Origin: Gemmata sp.
GTDB taxonomy: Bacteria; Planctomycetota; Planctomycetia; Gemmatales; Gemmataceae
Assembly (NCBI GenBank): GCA_025055115.1
Contig: JANWYJ010000007.1
Span: forward strand, 1-64,000
Length of the DNA stretch: 64,000 nucleotides
Reading direction: 5' to 3'
Positions 48,752-58,339 of this stretch are shown here, piece after piece. The notes beneath the pieces are model-generated. The model saw only the letters and a list, made by a program, of their open reading frames with translations, had not been told where the DNA came from and searched no databases. Both the position numbers and the translations under genes were made by a program. Each line of letters begins with the position of its first letter. Position 1 is the first letter of the stretch.

Positions 48752-49882
48752 ATGATGACGGCCACGATGAAAACGATCGCGTCACTTGTTCTTGTGATAG
48801 TCCTCGGAGCTGTGGTCCTTGGGGCTGCAGTGGTTGCCGCCGAGCCACCGACGAACGCTCCTGGCCGCCAAACCGAGGTGAGCATTCGCGGCGAAGCCTT
48901 CTTCATCAATGGTCAACCGACCTACCGTGGCCGCCGCTGGAACGATCACAAGATCGAAGGCTTACTCTTCAACAGCCGGATGGTGCAAGCCATCTTCGAC
49001 GACCTGAACACCACGACGCGGACGATGTGGGCCTACCCGGATACGCAGAAATGGGACCCCGACCGCAACACCCGCGAATTCATCACCGCGATGCCCGCCT
49101 GGCGGAAGCATGGTTTGCTGGCCGTCACGCTCAACCTGCAAGGCGGCAGCCCACAAGGCTACTCGAAAGAACAACCCTGGCACAATTCCGCGTTCCGCGA
49201 CGATGGCTCGCTACGCCCCGACTTCATGGCTCGGTTGGAAAAGGTTCTCAACAAAGCCGATGAACTGGGAATGGTGGTCATTCTCGGGCTCTTCTACTTC
49301 GGCCAGGATGAACGGCTCAAAGACGAAGCCGCCGTGAAACGCGCTGTCGATAACGCACTCGATTGGCTCGCCGAGAAAGGTTACCGGAATGTGCTCATCG
49401 AAGTGAACAACGAATGCAACGTCCGCTATGATCATGCGCTTCTCCAACCCCAGCGCGTGCATGAACTGATCGAACGCGTCAAAAAGCATCCCGGCCGTTT
49501 CCTGGCGGCCACCAGCTACGGCGGGGGCAAAATCCCCGAAGCGAATGTCGTGAAGGTGTCCGATTTTCTGCTGTTGCACGGCAACGGCGTCAACGACCCC
49601 GCACGTATTGCCGAAATGGTGCGGCAATCCCGCCGGGTAGAGGGCTACCGTCCCATGCCCATTGTGTTCAATGAAGATGACCACTACGACTTCGACCAAC
49701 CCCGCAACAACTTCCAGGCCGCGATCCAGGAATATGCCTCATGGGGCTACTTCGATTATCGCCGCCAGGGCGAAGGCTACGACGACGGCTACCAAAGTGT
49801 GCCAGTGAATTGGGGCATCAGCAGTCCGCGCAAGAAAGCCTTCTTCCAGTTGCTCAGCACCATCACCGGGGAGAAACCCTAA
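48752..49882 (+). CDS. Secreted glycoside-hydrolase-like (TIM-barrel) protein
   Basis: Signal peptide; FFINGQPTYRGRRWNDHKIEG...MVVILGLFYFGQDERLKDEAAVKRAVDNALDWLAEKGYRNVLIEVNNECN. Confidence 0.65.
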   Translation: MMTATMKTIASLVLVIVLGAVVLGAAVVAAEPPTNAPGRQTEVSIRGEAFFINGQPTYRGRRWNDHKIEGLLFNSRMVQAIFDDLNTTTRTMWAYPDTQKWDPDRNTREFITAMPAWRKHGLLAVTLNLQGGSPQGYSKEQPWHNSAFRDDGSLRPDFMARLEKVLNKADELGMVVILGLFYFGQDERLKDEAAVKRAVDNALDWLAEKGYRNVLIEVNNECNVRYDHALLQPQRVHELIERVKKHPGRFLAATSYGGGKIPEANVVKVSDFLLLHGNGVNDPARIAEMVRQSRRVEGYRPMPIVFNEDDHYDFDQPRNNFQAAIQEYASWGYFDYRRQGEGYDDGYQSVPVNWGISSPRKKAFFQLLSTITGEKP

Positions 49883-50293
49883 CCCGTCGAGCGCTCAGCG
49901 GTGACGGCGGTCATCATCCTTGCGGCCCAAGTGCTGCTGGCCCGCTGGGTTCCCGGGCCATCCGCAGAAGTCAGGGGCCGTACCACCCTCTTTTCGGCCC
50001 AAGTGCCGTCGTGTTGGGGAAATGGCGATTTTGTCGAGAGAATGTCAAGGGGGGCGCAATATTCCGTGTGAATAGGTGGATAGAACGTCGGCCCTCGTTG
50101 GGCTGTCGCGCCAAAGTGCAGGTCGCTATTGAACATATGAATACTCATGGCGTTCTCGTGGCGTTGGCACAATGTTTCCCCCAGAAAGTTTCCCCCCCCG
50201 AACTGGCACGCCAGTCGAACGCGATGAAAATCGACAGCCCAACGGCTTCCCAAAATCCCCACGGGCCATAATCACGCTCCGCAATGACCCCTG

Positions 50294-50339
50294 GTCGGAC
50301 CTATCACGACCATTCTGTCGGACCTATCACGACCATTCT
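50294..50339. repeat. Perfect 23-nt tandem duplication immediately upstream of a TATAAT box
   Basis: gtcggacctatcacgaccattct at 50294-50316 and 50317-50339. Confidence 0.92.
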
Positions 50340-50341
50340 GC

Positions 50342-50347
50342 TATAAT
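50342..50347 (+). promoter_or_regulatory. Candidate -10 element (TATAAT) upstream of hemW
   Basis: tataat two nt after the 23-nt tandem repeat. No good -35, so an activator-dependent promoter is possible. Confidence 0.4.
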
Positions 50348-50418
50348 GAACAGGTCCGCGATGATTATGAGCAGAGCCGCGTTTCACCCCAGTTTGGACT
50401 TCAACCTTCGCACGCTGC

Positions 50419-51720
50419 ATGGCGTCTTTCGAACCGATCACCACTTCTTTCGAACCGATCACCACTTCGGCGCGCGGCTGGGGGGAACCCGCCACGGCGT
50501 ACATTCATGTCCCCTTTTGTGCCCATCACTGCGGATATTGTGATTTTGCCGTTTCCACCGGAACCGATCATCTCATCGACCTGTACATTGAAGCCCTCGG
50601 AGCCGAACTGGCCACACTCGGTCAGCCGCGGGGGGTGGAGAGTCTCTTTGTGGGCGGCGGCACGCCGACTCATCTTTCCGCAGCACAACTGGAACGCTTA
50701 CTTGCACTTGTCACGCACTGGCTACCGTGGCGGCCCACTTCCGCCGCCACGCTCCACCGGCCAGCCGTCGCCGCCGGAACAGGCGCTCAGACCGCCGCGC
50801 CGCCGCCCACAGCGGCCGAACACAAACCGGAATTCTCCATCCACAAACGGGAATTCTCGATCGAAGCCAACCCGGATTCTCTGACGGAGGAGAAAGCGGC
50901 CATCATGGCCGCCTTCGGAGTGAATCGCGTCAGCATCGGCGTGCAGTCGTTCCAACCACGGTTGTTGCAGGCTCTGGATCGGCAGCATCGGCCCGACCAG
51001 GTCGCCCCGGCGGTGGCGGCAGCCCGCCGGCACATTCCGGTGGTGTCGCTCGACTTGATCTTCGCCGTCCCCGGCTCCACACTGGCCGACTGGCAAGCGG
51101 ATATCGCAGCGGCACTCGATTGCGCACCCGAACATATTTCCACTTATGGTCTGACCTACGAAAAAGGCACACCGCTGTGGAAACGACGTCATCGCGGCGC
51201 CATCACGCCTGTGCCGGAAGACGACGAACTGGCGATGTACGAATACGCGATCGACCGCCTGACCGCGGCCGGCTACGAACATTACGAAATTTCCAACTTC
51301 GCCCGACCGGGTTTTCGCTGTCGTCACAATGAGCGTTATTGGGCCAACGAACCGTACTACGGTTTTGGTGTGGGCGCGGCCCGGTACGTTCAGGGTGTCC
51401 GCGAACTCAATATCCGCAATACACAGCTGTACATTCGCCGGGCCTTGGCCGGCGAACCGACGACCTTTCAGCGGGAAGAACTGCCGCCGCGGCAACGGGC
51501 TTTTGAAACGATCGCCACCCAGCTCCGCCGCGCAGATGGCATCGACCGCATCGGCTTTCGTGACCAAACCGGCTTTGACTTGGATGAACTGGCGTCTACA
51601 GTGATTGCACGTTTAGAAGACTATGGCATTGTGGACGATGATGGCCGCCGGGTGCGGTTGACACGCCGTGGCCGTTGCGTGGCGGATGCGGCCATTGCCG
51701 AGTTTCTCAAGGAAGTGTAG
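50419..51720 (+). CDS. hemW: Radical SAM coproporphyrinogen III oxidase-like / heme chaperone HemW
   Basis: AYIHVPFCAHHCGYCDFAVSTG; SLFVGGGTPTHLSAAQLERLL; FSIEANPDSLTEEKAAIMAAFGVNRVSIGVQSFQ. Confidence 0.92.
   Translation: MASFEPITTSFEPITTSARGWGEPATAYIHVPFCAHHCGYCDFAVSTGTDHLIDLYIEALGAELATLGQPRGVESLFVGGGTPTHLSAAQLERLLALVTHWLPWRPTSAATLHRPAVAAGTGAQTAAPPPTAAEHKPEFSIHKREFSIEANPDSLTEEKAAIMAAFGVNRVSIGVQSFQPRLLQALDRQHRPDQVAPAVAAARRHIPVVSLDLIFAVPGSTLADWQADIAAALDCAPEHISTYGLTYEKGTPLWKRRHRGAITPVPEDDELAMYEYAIDRLTAAGYEHYEISNFARPGFRCRHNERYWANEPYYGFGVGAARYVQGVRELNIRNTQLYIRRALAGEPTTFQREELPPRQRAFETIATQLRRADGIDRIGFRDQTGFDLDELASTVIARLEDYGIVDDDGRRVRLTRRGRCVADAAIAEFLKEV
50425..50466. repeat. Perfect 21-nt in-frame tandem duplication at the HemW N-terminus
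   Basis: tctttcgaaccgatcaccact x2, encoding SFEPITT SFEPITT. Confidence 0.93.
50821..50862. repeat. 21-nt in-frame tandem duplication inside hemW
   Basis: cacaaaccggaattctccatc | cacaaacgggaattctcgatc, giving KPEFSIH KREFSIE. Confidence 0.85.
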
Positions 51721-51726
51721 ACGCCT

Positions 51727-51858
51727 AGGAACTGTCGACAGACGACAAGGAACTGTCGACAGACGACAAGGAGCTGTCAACGACAAGGAGCTGTCAACGA
51801 TAAGGAGCTATCAACGATAAGGAGCTGTCAACGATAAGGAGCTGTCAACGACAAGGAG
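51727..51858. repeat. Tandem array, 8 units, period 21 then 17 nt
   Basis: aggaactgtcgacagacgaca x2, then aggagct(g/a)tcaacga(c/t)a x5. Unit starts 51727, 51748, 51769, 51786, 51803, 51820, 51837, 51854 (last partial). Confidence 0.93.
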
Positions 51859-51871
51859 CCAGGCCCGTTTC

Positions 51872-51963
51872 CGCACGTGGTCTTCGGGAATGAGGGGTGT
51901 CGATCACGCGTATCGTGGGTGTTGTGCTTTTCACCGGGCCGATTGTCGCACGTGGTCTTCGGG
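51872..51963. repeat. Gapped direct repeat, offset 75 nt, copying the 3' end of the HDOD gene
   Basis: cgcacgtggtcttcggg (17/17) at 51872-51888 and 51947-51963. The gene stop is tca 51931-51933. Confidence 0.88.
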
Positions 51964-52968
51964 TGTTGCGGTGGGGGCTAGGCGGTGCAATTCGTGCGTG
52001 GCTGCGGTCAACAGGGCCGCGAAGTTCGGGCAACGGCCGATCTCGCGGTTGAGCATTTCGGCGAACTGTGCGATTTTGGGTCGTACTTCGTCGAGGAAAG
52101 CGGCCAGTTGGGCCAGCGGTAAATCGAAGCGTTCGTTGGCAATCGCCAGCACACGATCGAGCGCTTCGGGGTGTTCGACCACGGCTTCCAGGCGTGTCAG
52201 AAGCCCGGCGAACCATAACAGTTCGGCCCGCTCGAAGTACGGCGTTGCGGCAAGGTTTTCGGGATGATGATGATGGCGAATGGGTTCGACAATCTCGGCC
52301 GGTACGCCCCAGCGTTGGAGCAGTTCGGCGCTGACGTCGGCATGATCGATACCGAAGATTTCGCGCTCCAGGCGGCAGGCGTCGTCGTCGAGGGGATCAC
52401 CGCCACGAGCCATCCGTTCAGCCCAGGCTTGCGGGAAGGTTTGCTGCAGGAGCAAAACGCCGAGATCGCGGAGCAAGGCCGCGCTGAGGTCGTCTTCGGG
52501 GGAAGGATGCCGCAGCCGGGCGGCCAACTCACGGGCGATCATCGCCCCCCCGACCGACGCCAGCGAATGCTCCAGGGCCGCCGGAACATAGCGGCTCTGG
52601 GGGCGCAAGGGCGGCAAGCACAGCCCCAAAGCCAATATCCGCACGCGGTTCAGACCCGCCACCAGCACAGCGCGTTCGACGGAACCAATGGCCCGGCTCG
52701 GCCCTTCCCGGGCGGCATTGACCGTTTGCAGAAGGGCCGCACTGAACTGCGGATCGGTGGCGATCATCGCTCCCAGCTCGCCGGGGAGGCAGTCGTCGCG
52801 GTGGGCTACTTCCGCCACCTTCACGGCCAACGCGGGTACGGCTGGAAGCCGCGCCGGATGCAAGACCGCTTCCAACACGGCGGCGCGGCTGGCCGGTAAT
52901 TTCGGTACCGGCAAAGCCCGCGTCGTGGCGCTGCGCGGAATCCAACTGGTGTGAGGGACCGACGGCAT
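51931..52968 (-). CDS. HDOD-domain protein
   Basis: HPARLPAVPALAVKVAEVAHRDDCLPGELGAMIATDPQFSAALLQTVNAA...GSVERAVLVAGLNRVRILALGLCL. Confidence 0.88.
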   Translation of the reverse strand: MPSVPHTSWIPRSATTRALPVPKLPASRAAVLEAVLHPARLPAVPALAVKVAEVAHRDDCLPGELGAMIATDPQFSAALLQTVNAAREGPSRAIGSVERAVLVAGLNRVRILALGLCLPPLRPQSRYVPAALEHSLASVGGAMIARELAARLRHPSPEDDLSAALLRDLGVLLLQQTFPQAWAERMARGGDPLDDDACRLEREIFGIDHADVSAELLQRWGVPAEIVEPIRHHHHPENLAATPYFERAELLWFAGLLTRLEAVVEHPEALDRVLAIANERFDLPLAQLAAFLDEVRPKIAQFAEMLNREIGRCPNFAALLTAATHELHRLAPTATPEDHVRQSAR

Positions 52969-53119
52969 ACCCCGCCTCAGGTCACAACTCAGGTCGGCCT
53001 ATGGTCGTGTCAGAGGACATCTGCTCCTCTCGGCGCAAGGGTAGCATTATTATCGTGCCGTGGTCGGGGAATTTGCGGCGAATTCTTGGGGGCGACGGCG
53101 GGTGTTCGCCCAGGGGGCC

Positions 53120-54046
53120 TCAGTGCGCCGCCTTCAAAATGCGGTTGATATACGCTCGTACATCAGCGACAGCCACGCCGGTGGCGACGCGAGCGTTGGG
53201 CGTGGCTCGGGTTCCAGGGCGGGCGTCGATTACGGTCATGCCGCGCGTCAATTCGCCCCGGGTTTCAACATCAACATGAAAAGCATCACTCGTGACACAA
53301 CCGGCGACGGCGACAGCGACGGTCCCCAGAACGTCTTTCAGGTGGAAACCTTCAATGCCGTAAAGGTGGGAGCTGGCACGAATGCCATAGGGGACGATTT
53401 GCCGAAGAAACTGGCAGGTCCGCGAATCGGGGTTGGGCAATTCGAGTAAATCGGTGGGGGAGAAGATGAGTTTGCGGGTGGTATCGAGGGGAATGAGGAG
53501 CGGATTGAGTTCTGCGGCCATGACACGTTTGGCCGCCTCGGGGTCCAGATGCATATGGAACTCCGCGACCGGGCCGGCGTTGCCCGGTTCACGCCAGCAG
53601 CCGCCGATGATCACCGTTTGTTGGAGGAGGGCCGGCAGAGCCGGTTCGCGGTCGAGGGCGGTGGCCAGCGTGGTCAGCGGCCCGAGATTGATGAGGGTGA
53701 CTTCCTTCGGATAGTCGTGGGCTAATTCACACAAAATCTTGTCGGCCGGTTGCAGCGCATGCCGCATGGCGCAGGGGAAGGTCATGCCGCCCAGGCCACC
53801 GGGGCCGTGGAGGGCCTGACCGTCGCTGTCGTAACGAGCGGGCAAGGCCGCCGCAAGCTTCGGCCATTTCGGTGGGTCGATCACATCGATCAGCGTGTGC
53901 ACATTGATCGTCGCTTGTTCGGCCGGTACATTCCCGGCGGTGGGCAAAAGCCCGATCACATCCAGTTGCGGATCGTTCAGCGCCAAGGCGACGGCAAAAG
54001 CGGTATCGATACCCGGATCGGCGACAAAGATAACCTTGCGTGGCAT
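53120..54046 (-). CDS. Inosine-uridine preferring nucleoside hydrolase family protein
   Basis: KVIFVADPGIDTAFAVALALNDPQLDVIGLLPTAGNVPAEQATINVHTLID...GGMTFP...ELAHDYPKEVTLINLGPLTTLATAL. Confidence 0.87.
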   Translation of the reverse strand: MPRKVIFVADPGIDTAFAVALALNDPQLDVIGLLPTAGNVPAEQATINVHTLIDVIDPPKWPKLAAALPARYDSDGQALHGPGGLGGMTFPCAMRHALQPADKILCELAHDYPKEVTLINLGPLTTLATALDREPALPALLQQTVIIGGCWREPGNAGPVAEFHMHLDPEAAKRVMAAELNPLLIPLDTTRKLIFSPTDLLELPNPDSRTCQFLRQIVPYGIRASSHLYGIEGFHLKDVLGTVAVAVAGCVTSDAFHVDVETRGELTRGMTVIDARPGTRATPNARVATGVAVADVRAYINRILKAAH

Positions 54047-54320
54047 AACATCCTGTGTTTGTTTTTTCAGACCGGGCGAATCCACGGCGACGGGCCGAGT
54101 GCGGAGGGGAGTCAACGCACGGCAACACCCAGTGGTTTCATGTTACCGCGGAAAGGCTCTCGAAGGAACCCGTGATTTCCACGAGCATTTCGTACACGCC
54201 TCGGGGAAAGACCAATATTCGGCCAACCGTTTCTTGCCAACCATAGAAGCGATATGATAAATCAGAAGTTGCGGTCCGCGCGGATGCGGCCAGCGCATCC
54301 CGGATACTCTCTCCTACCTC

Positions 54321-54358
54321 CTCATCATGCCAGACGTACCTCATCATGCCAGACGTAC
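54321..54358. repeat. Perfect 19-nt tandem duplication containing the start codon
   Basis: ctcatcATGccagacgtac x2 (54321-54339, 54340-54358). ATGs at 54327 and 54346. Confidence 0.93.
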
Positions 54359-56553
54359 GCTTTCTCCTGGTGGGCCTGTTGATGACCGGTTGCCTGGCCC
54401 CGCTGAGTGCCCAAGAGAAGATCGACTTCGGCCGCGACATTCGCCCCATTCTCTCCAATGCCTGCTTCAAATGCCACGGCCCGGCCACACAGAAAGCCCA
54501 ATTGCGCCTCGACGACCGCCAGCGGGCGATCCAACGCGGGGCGATCGTCCCGGGCCGCGCGGCAGACAGTGAACTGATCCAACGCTTGCTTTGCGCCGAT
54601 GAGGATGGCCGCATGCCACCTCCGGAAGCCGGTGCCCGACTGAGTGCCGCCGACATTGCCAAACTGCAGGCGTGGATCGACCAAGGGGCCGCCTACACAC
54701 CGCATTGGGCGTTCGTACCGCCCCAACGACCGGCTGTTCCCTCACTGCCGCAAGCGCCGCAAAATCCCATCGACGCCTTCATTGTCGCGCAGCTGCAACG
54801 CCACGGGCTATCCCTGTCGCCCCCGGCCGACAAACCCACGCTGATTCGCCGCGTCACCCTCGATCTGATCGGCCTGTTACCATCCCCGCAGGAAGTTGAC
54901 GATTTCCTCAACGACCCTGCGCCCAATGCTTATGAGAAAGTCGTCGATCGGTTACTGGCCAGCCCCCACTATGGCGAACGGCAGGCCCGCCATTGGCTCG
55001 ATCTGGCCCGTTACGCCGACAGCAACGGCTACACGATTGACGGACCGCGCTCGATTTGGCCCTACCGCGATTGGGTCATCCAGGCTTTCAACGACGACAT
55101 GCCGTTTGACCAGTTCACACTCGAACAACTGGCTGGCGACTTGTTGCCCCAGGCCACGCTGTCGCAGAAAATCGCCACCGGCTTCCACCGCAATACGCCC
55201 TTCAACGAAGAAGGTGGCACCGACCCCGAGCAATTCCGCGTGGAACGCACCGTCGATCGTACCAATACCACCGCCGCGGTGTGGCTGGGGCTGACCGGTG
55301 CCTGTGCCCAGTGCCACGACCACAAATATGATCCATTCTCCCAAAAAGACTATTACCGGCTGTACGCGTTCTTCAATTCGTGCGACGAACCCACCCTGCC
55401 GATCGGCGGCACCCCGGATTTGGAGAAGAAAATCGAAGAATTGCAGGCGAAAATCGCCGCGGCTCGCCTCGTCGGCAATGACGAAGAGACGAAGAAACTG
55501 CAAGCCGAAATCCGCAAAATCCAAGGGAAAATCCCAAGCACCCTGGTCCTGCGGGAACGGGCCACGCCGCGGCGCACCTTCGTGCAACTCCGGGGTGATT
55601 TCCTCCGCCAAGGCGAGGAAGTGCAACCAGGGTTCCCCACCGCCTTAGCCCCAGCCCAAGGAACCGACACTCCAGCGGCGGGCCGACTGACCCGACTCGA
55701 TTTGGCCCGCTGGCTGACCAGTGCCAGCAACCCCCTGACGGCGCGCGTGACCGTCAACCGGGAATGGCAGAAATTCTTTGGCCGCGGTATCGTCGAGACG
55801 GAAAACGACTTCGGTTATCAGGGCAGTTATCCCACCCATCCGGAGTTGCTCGATTGGCTGGCCGTGGAATTCCGCGAATCAGGCTGGAGTTTCAAGAAAC
55901 TGCACAAATTGATAGTTTGCAGTGAAACCTACAAACAATCCTCCGTGTGGCGTCGTGACGTGGCCCAGAAAGACCCGCGGAATACACTGCTGGCTCGGCA
56001 GAATCGCTTGCGGCTGGAGGCGGAAATCATCCGCGACGTAGCCCTGTCGGCCAGTGGGTTACTCAATCCGAAGGTGGGCGGGCCGGGCGTGTATCCCCCG
56101 CAGCCCCGCGAGGTCTTTGCCTTCACCCAAAGCCAGCACCCCTGGCCGGAAAGCACCGGCCCGGACCGCTACCGCCGTGGCATGTATACTTTCATCTGGC
56201 GGCAAAGCCAACACCCGCTGTTGACCACCTTCGACGGCGCCGATGCCCAAGTGAGCTGCACTCGGCGCAACCGCAGCAATACCCCGCTCCAAGCCCTGCA
56301 TTTGGCCAACGACCCGGTGTTTGTGGAATTCGCAAATGCCTTCGGTACACGGATTACCAGCGAAGGCCCCGCCGACGATGCTGGCAAAATCGCCTTCGCG
56401 TTCCGCGTGTGTTTTTGCCGCCAACCAACAGCGGCCGAAGCGCAACGACTCCACGCCTACCTCGAGGCACGCCGTAAGGCCAACCCGGCAACCGCCTGGG
56501 CCGCCGTCGCCCGCGTGCTCATGAACCTCGACGAATTCATCACCCGGGAATAG
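54346..56553 (+). CDS. DUF1549/DUF1553 planctomycete cytochrome c-type protein
   Basis: LSNACFKCHGPATQKAQLRLDDR; RRVTLDLIGLLPSPQEVDDFL; ACAQCHDHKYDPFSQKDYYRLYAFF; LMNLDEFITRE. Confidence 0.92.
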   Translation: MPDVRFLLVGLLMTGCLAPLSAQEKIDFGRDIRPILSNACFKCHGPATQKAQLRLDDRQRAIQRGAIVPGRAADSELIQRLLCADEDGRMPPPEAGARLSAADIAKLQAWIDQGAAYTPHWAFVPPQRPAVPSLPQAPQNPIDAFIVAQLQRHGLSLSPPADKPTLIRRVTLDLIGLLPSPQEVDDFLNDPAPNAYEKVVDRLLASPHYGERQARHWLDLARYADSNGYTIDGPRSIWPYRDWVIQAFNDDMPFDQFTLEQLAGDLLPQATLSQKIATGFHRNTPFNEEGGTDPEQFRVERTVDRTNTTAAVWLGLTGACAQCHDHKYDPFSQKDYYRLYAFFNSCDEPTLPIGGTPDLEKKIEELQAKIAAARLVGNDEETKKLQAEIRKIQGKIPSTLVLRERATPRRTFVQLRGDFLRQGEEVQPGFPTALAPAQGTDTPAAGRLTRLDLARWLTSASNPLTARVTVNREWQKFFGRGIVETENDFGYQGSYPTHPELLDWLAVEFRESGWSFKKLHKLIVCSETYKQSSVWRRDVAQKDPRNTLLARQNRLRLEAEIIRDVALSASGLLNPKVGGPGVYPPQPREVFAFTQSQHPWPESTGPDRYRRGMYTFIWRQSQHPLLTTFDGADAQVSCTRRNRSNTPLQALHLANDPVFVEFANAFGTRITSEGPADDAGKIAFAFRVCFCRQPTAAEAQRLHAYLEARRKANPATAWAAVARVLMNLDEFITRE

Positions 56554-56587
56554 CCCCGCCAGTGCAGAACGGCTGATCCACCCATGC

Positions 56588-56629
56588 CTCTGACCGAGCA
56601 TCGCCAAACTCTGACCGAGCATCGCCAAC
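56588..56629. repeat. 21-nt tandem duplication upstream of the DUF1501 gene
   Basis: ctctgaccgagcatcgccaa(a/c) x2. Confidence 0.9.
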
Positions 56630-56672
56630 CAACGGCCCATGGTCGCGATGAACTGACTGGGAGCCAAGACTC

Positions 56673-58151
56673 ATGACGCCGCACGAATGGGACGACCTCA
56701 TCACCCTGCATCACACCCGGCGGCACTTTTTCCGCGATTGTGCCGTGGGGGTGGGCACGATGGCCCTCAGCACCCTGTTGGCCCGCGACAGCGCCGCCCA
56801 ACAACGCACCGAGCCACTGGCCCGCGACACGGCCGCCCAACAACGCACCGATCCGCTGGCCCCCAAAAAACCGCACTTCCCGGCGAAGGCCAAAGCCGTC
56901 ATCTTCCTCTTCATGGCCGGAGGGCCGACCCACCTCGATCTGTTCGATCCCAAGCCCAAGCTCAACGAACTGCACGGGCAAAAAGTTCCTGAATCGTTCA
57001 CACGTGGCAAACGCTTCGCCTTCATCAAGGGTGATGCCAAACTCCTAGGTTCGCCGCGGAAGTTCGAAAAAGTCGGGCAATGCGGGATGGACATCAGCGA
57101 CCTGTTGCCGTTCCACAAGCAGATCGCCGATGAGGTCTGCTGGCTGCGGGGCATGCGGACGGATGTCTTCAACCATGGCCCGGCGAAATGTTTCGTCAAC
57201 ACGGGCAGTCCGCAGTTTGGCCGGCCCAGCATGGGGGCGTGGCTGACCTATGGTCTGGGCAGCGAAAGCGATAGCCTGCCGGGATTCGTGGTGCTGCAAT
57301 CCGGTCCGCGGGGGCCACGGGGCGGAGCCGCTCTCTACTCCGCGGGGTTTTTGCCCAGTGTCTATCAAGGCGTGCCGTTCCTAAAAGGCCCTCAGCCCAT
57401 TCTGGATTTGGCCCCACCGAAGGGAGTCAGCCTCGAAGACCAGGGCGAATTTGTCGAAGCCGTGCGCGACCTGAACAAATTACGGCACGATGTCACCGGC
57501 GACCCCGAGATTCAAACGCGCATCGCCGCCTATGAAATGGCCTACCGGATGCAAACCAGTGCTCCTGAGTTGATGGATTTTTCCCAGGAAACCCGTGAAA
57601 CCCTCGAACTGTACGGAGTCGAGCCGGGCAAACCCAGTTTCGCTGCCAACTGCCTGCTGGCCCGCCGCTTGGTGCAACGCGGTGTTCGCTTCGTGCAGTT
57701 GTATCACACCAACTGGGACCACCACGGTGGACCGACCGAGAATCTCGAACAGCATCTGCCACAGGTTTGCAAGGAAGTGGATCAGCCCTCCGCTGCCCTG
57801 GTGAAAGACCTCAAGCGCCTCGGTTTACTCGCCAGCACCATCGTCATTTGGGGCGGCGAGTTCGGCCGCACCCCGATGGGTGAAGTGCGCGAATCGACCG
57901 GTCGTGATCACCATATCGACGCCTACACGATGTGGCTGGCCGGTGGCGGTTTCAAACCCGGTTACATCCATGGCCGAACCGACGAAATCGGCTACAACGT
58001 GGTGGAAGGAGAAGTCCATGTGCACGATCTGCAAGCCACGATTCTGCACCAAATGGGACTCGACCACACGAAACTGACCTTCCGCTTCCAGGGTCGTGAT
58101 TATCGACTAACGGATGTTCACGGCCGGGTCGTCCATGACATCCTCACCTAA
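56673..58151 (+). CDS. DUF1501 domain protein (Tat-like leader)
   Basis: HHTRRHFFRDCAVGVGTMALSTLLA; AKAVIFLFMAGGPTHLDLFDPKPKLNELHGQ; GGEFGRTPMGE. Confidence 0.93.
   Translation: MTPHEWDDLITLHHTRRHFFRDCAVGVGTMALSTLLARDSAAQQRTEPLARDTAAQQRTDPLAPKKPHFPAKAKAVIFLFMAGGPTHLDLFDPKPKLNELHGQKVPESFTRGKRFAFIKGDAKLLGSPRKFEKVGQCGMDISDLLPFHKQIADEVCWLRGMRTDVFNHGPAKCFVNTGSPQFGRPSMGAWLTYGLGSESDSLPGFVVLQSGPRGPRGGAALYSAGFLPSVYQGVPFLKGPQPILDLAPPKGVSLEDQGEFVEAVRDLNKLRHDVTGDPEIQTRIAAYEMAYRMQTSAPELMDFSQETRETLELYGVEPGKPSFAANCLLARRLVQRGVRFVQLYHTNWDHHGGPTENLEQHLPQVCKEVDQPSAALVKDLKRLGLLASTIVIWGGEFGRTPMGEVRESTGRDHHIDAYTMWLAGGGFKPGYIHGRTDEIGYNVVEGEVHVHDLQATILHQMGLDHTKLTFRFQGRDYRLTDVHGRVVHDILT
56781..56858. repeat. 39-nt in-frame tandem duplication in the DUF1501 gene
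   Basis: Encodes LARDSAAQQRTEP LARDTAAQQRTDP (13 aa x2). Confidence 0.88.
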
Positions 58152-58339
58152 GACCCCACGGCCGTGGCCCTGCGATCCCTCGCCGCCAACTCCGCGCTGC
58201 GCCGTTATCGACCCTCCAAGGAGCCATGATACACCCGATTTGACACGCCCGATTCCGCACACGGGCTTTCGCCTGGGGGAATCGTCGCACACAATACGAT
58301 ACACTAACAGGAATAAGAAAGCTGCCGGAGTGTACCCTG

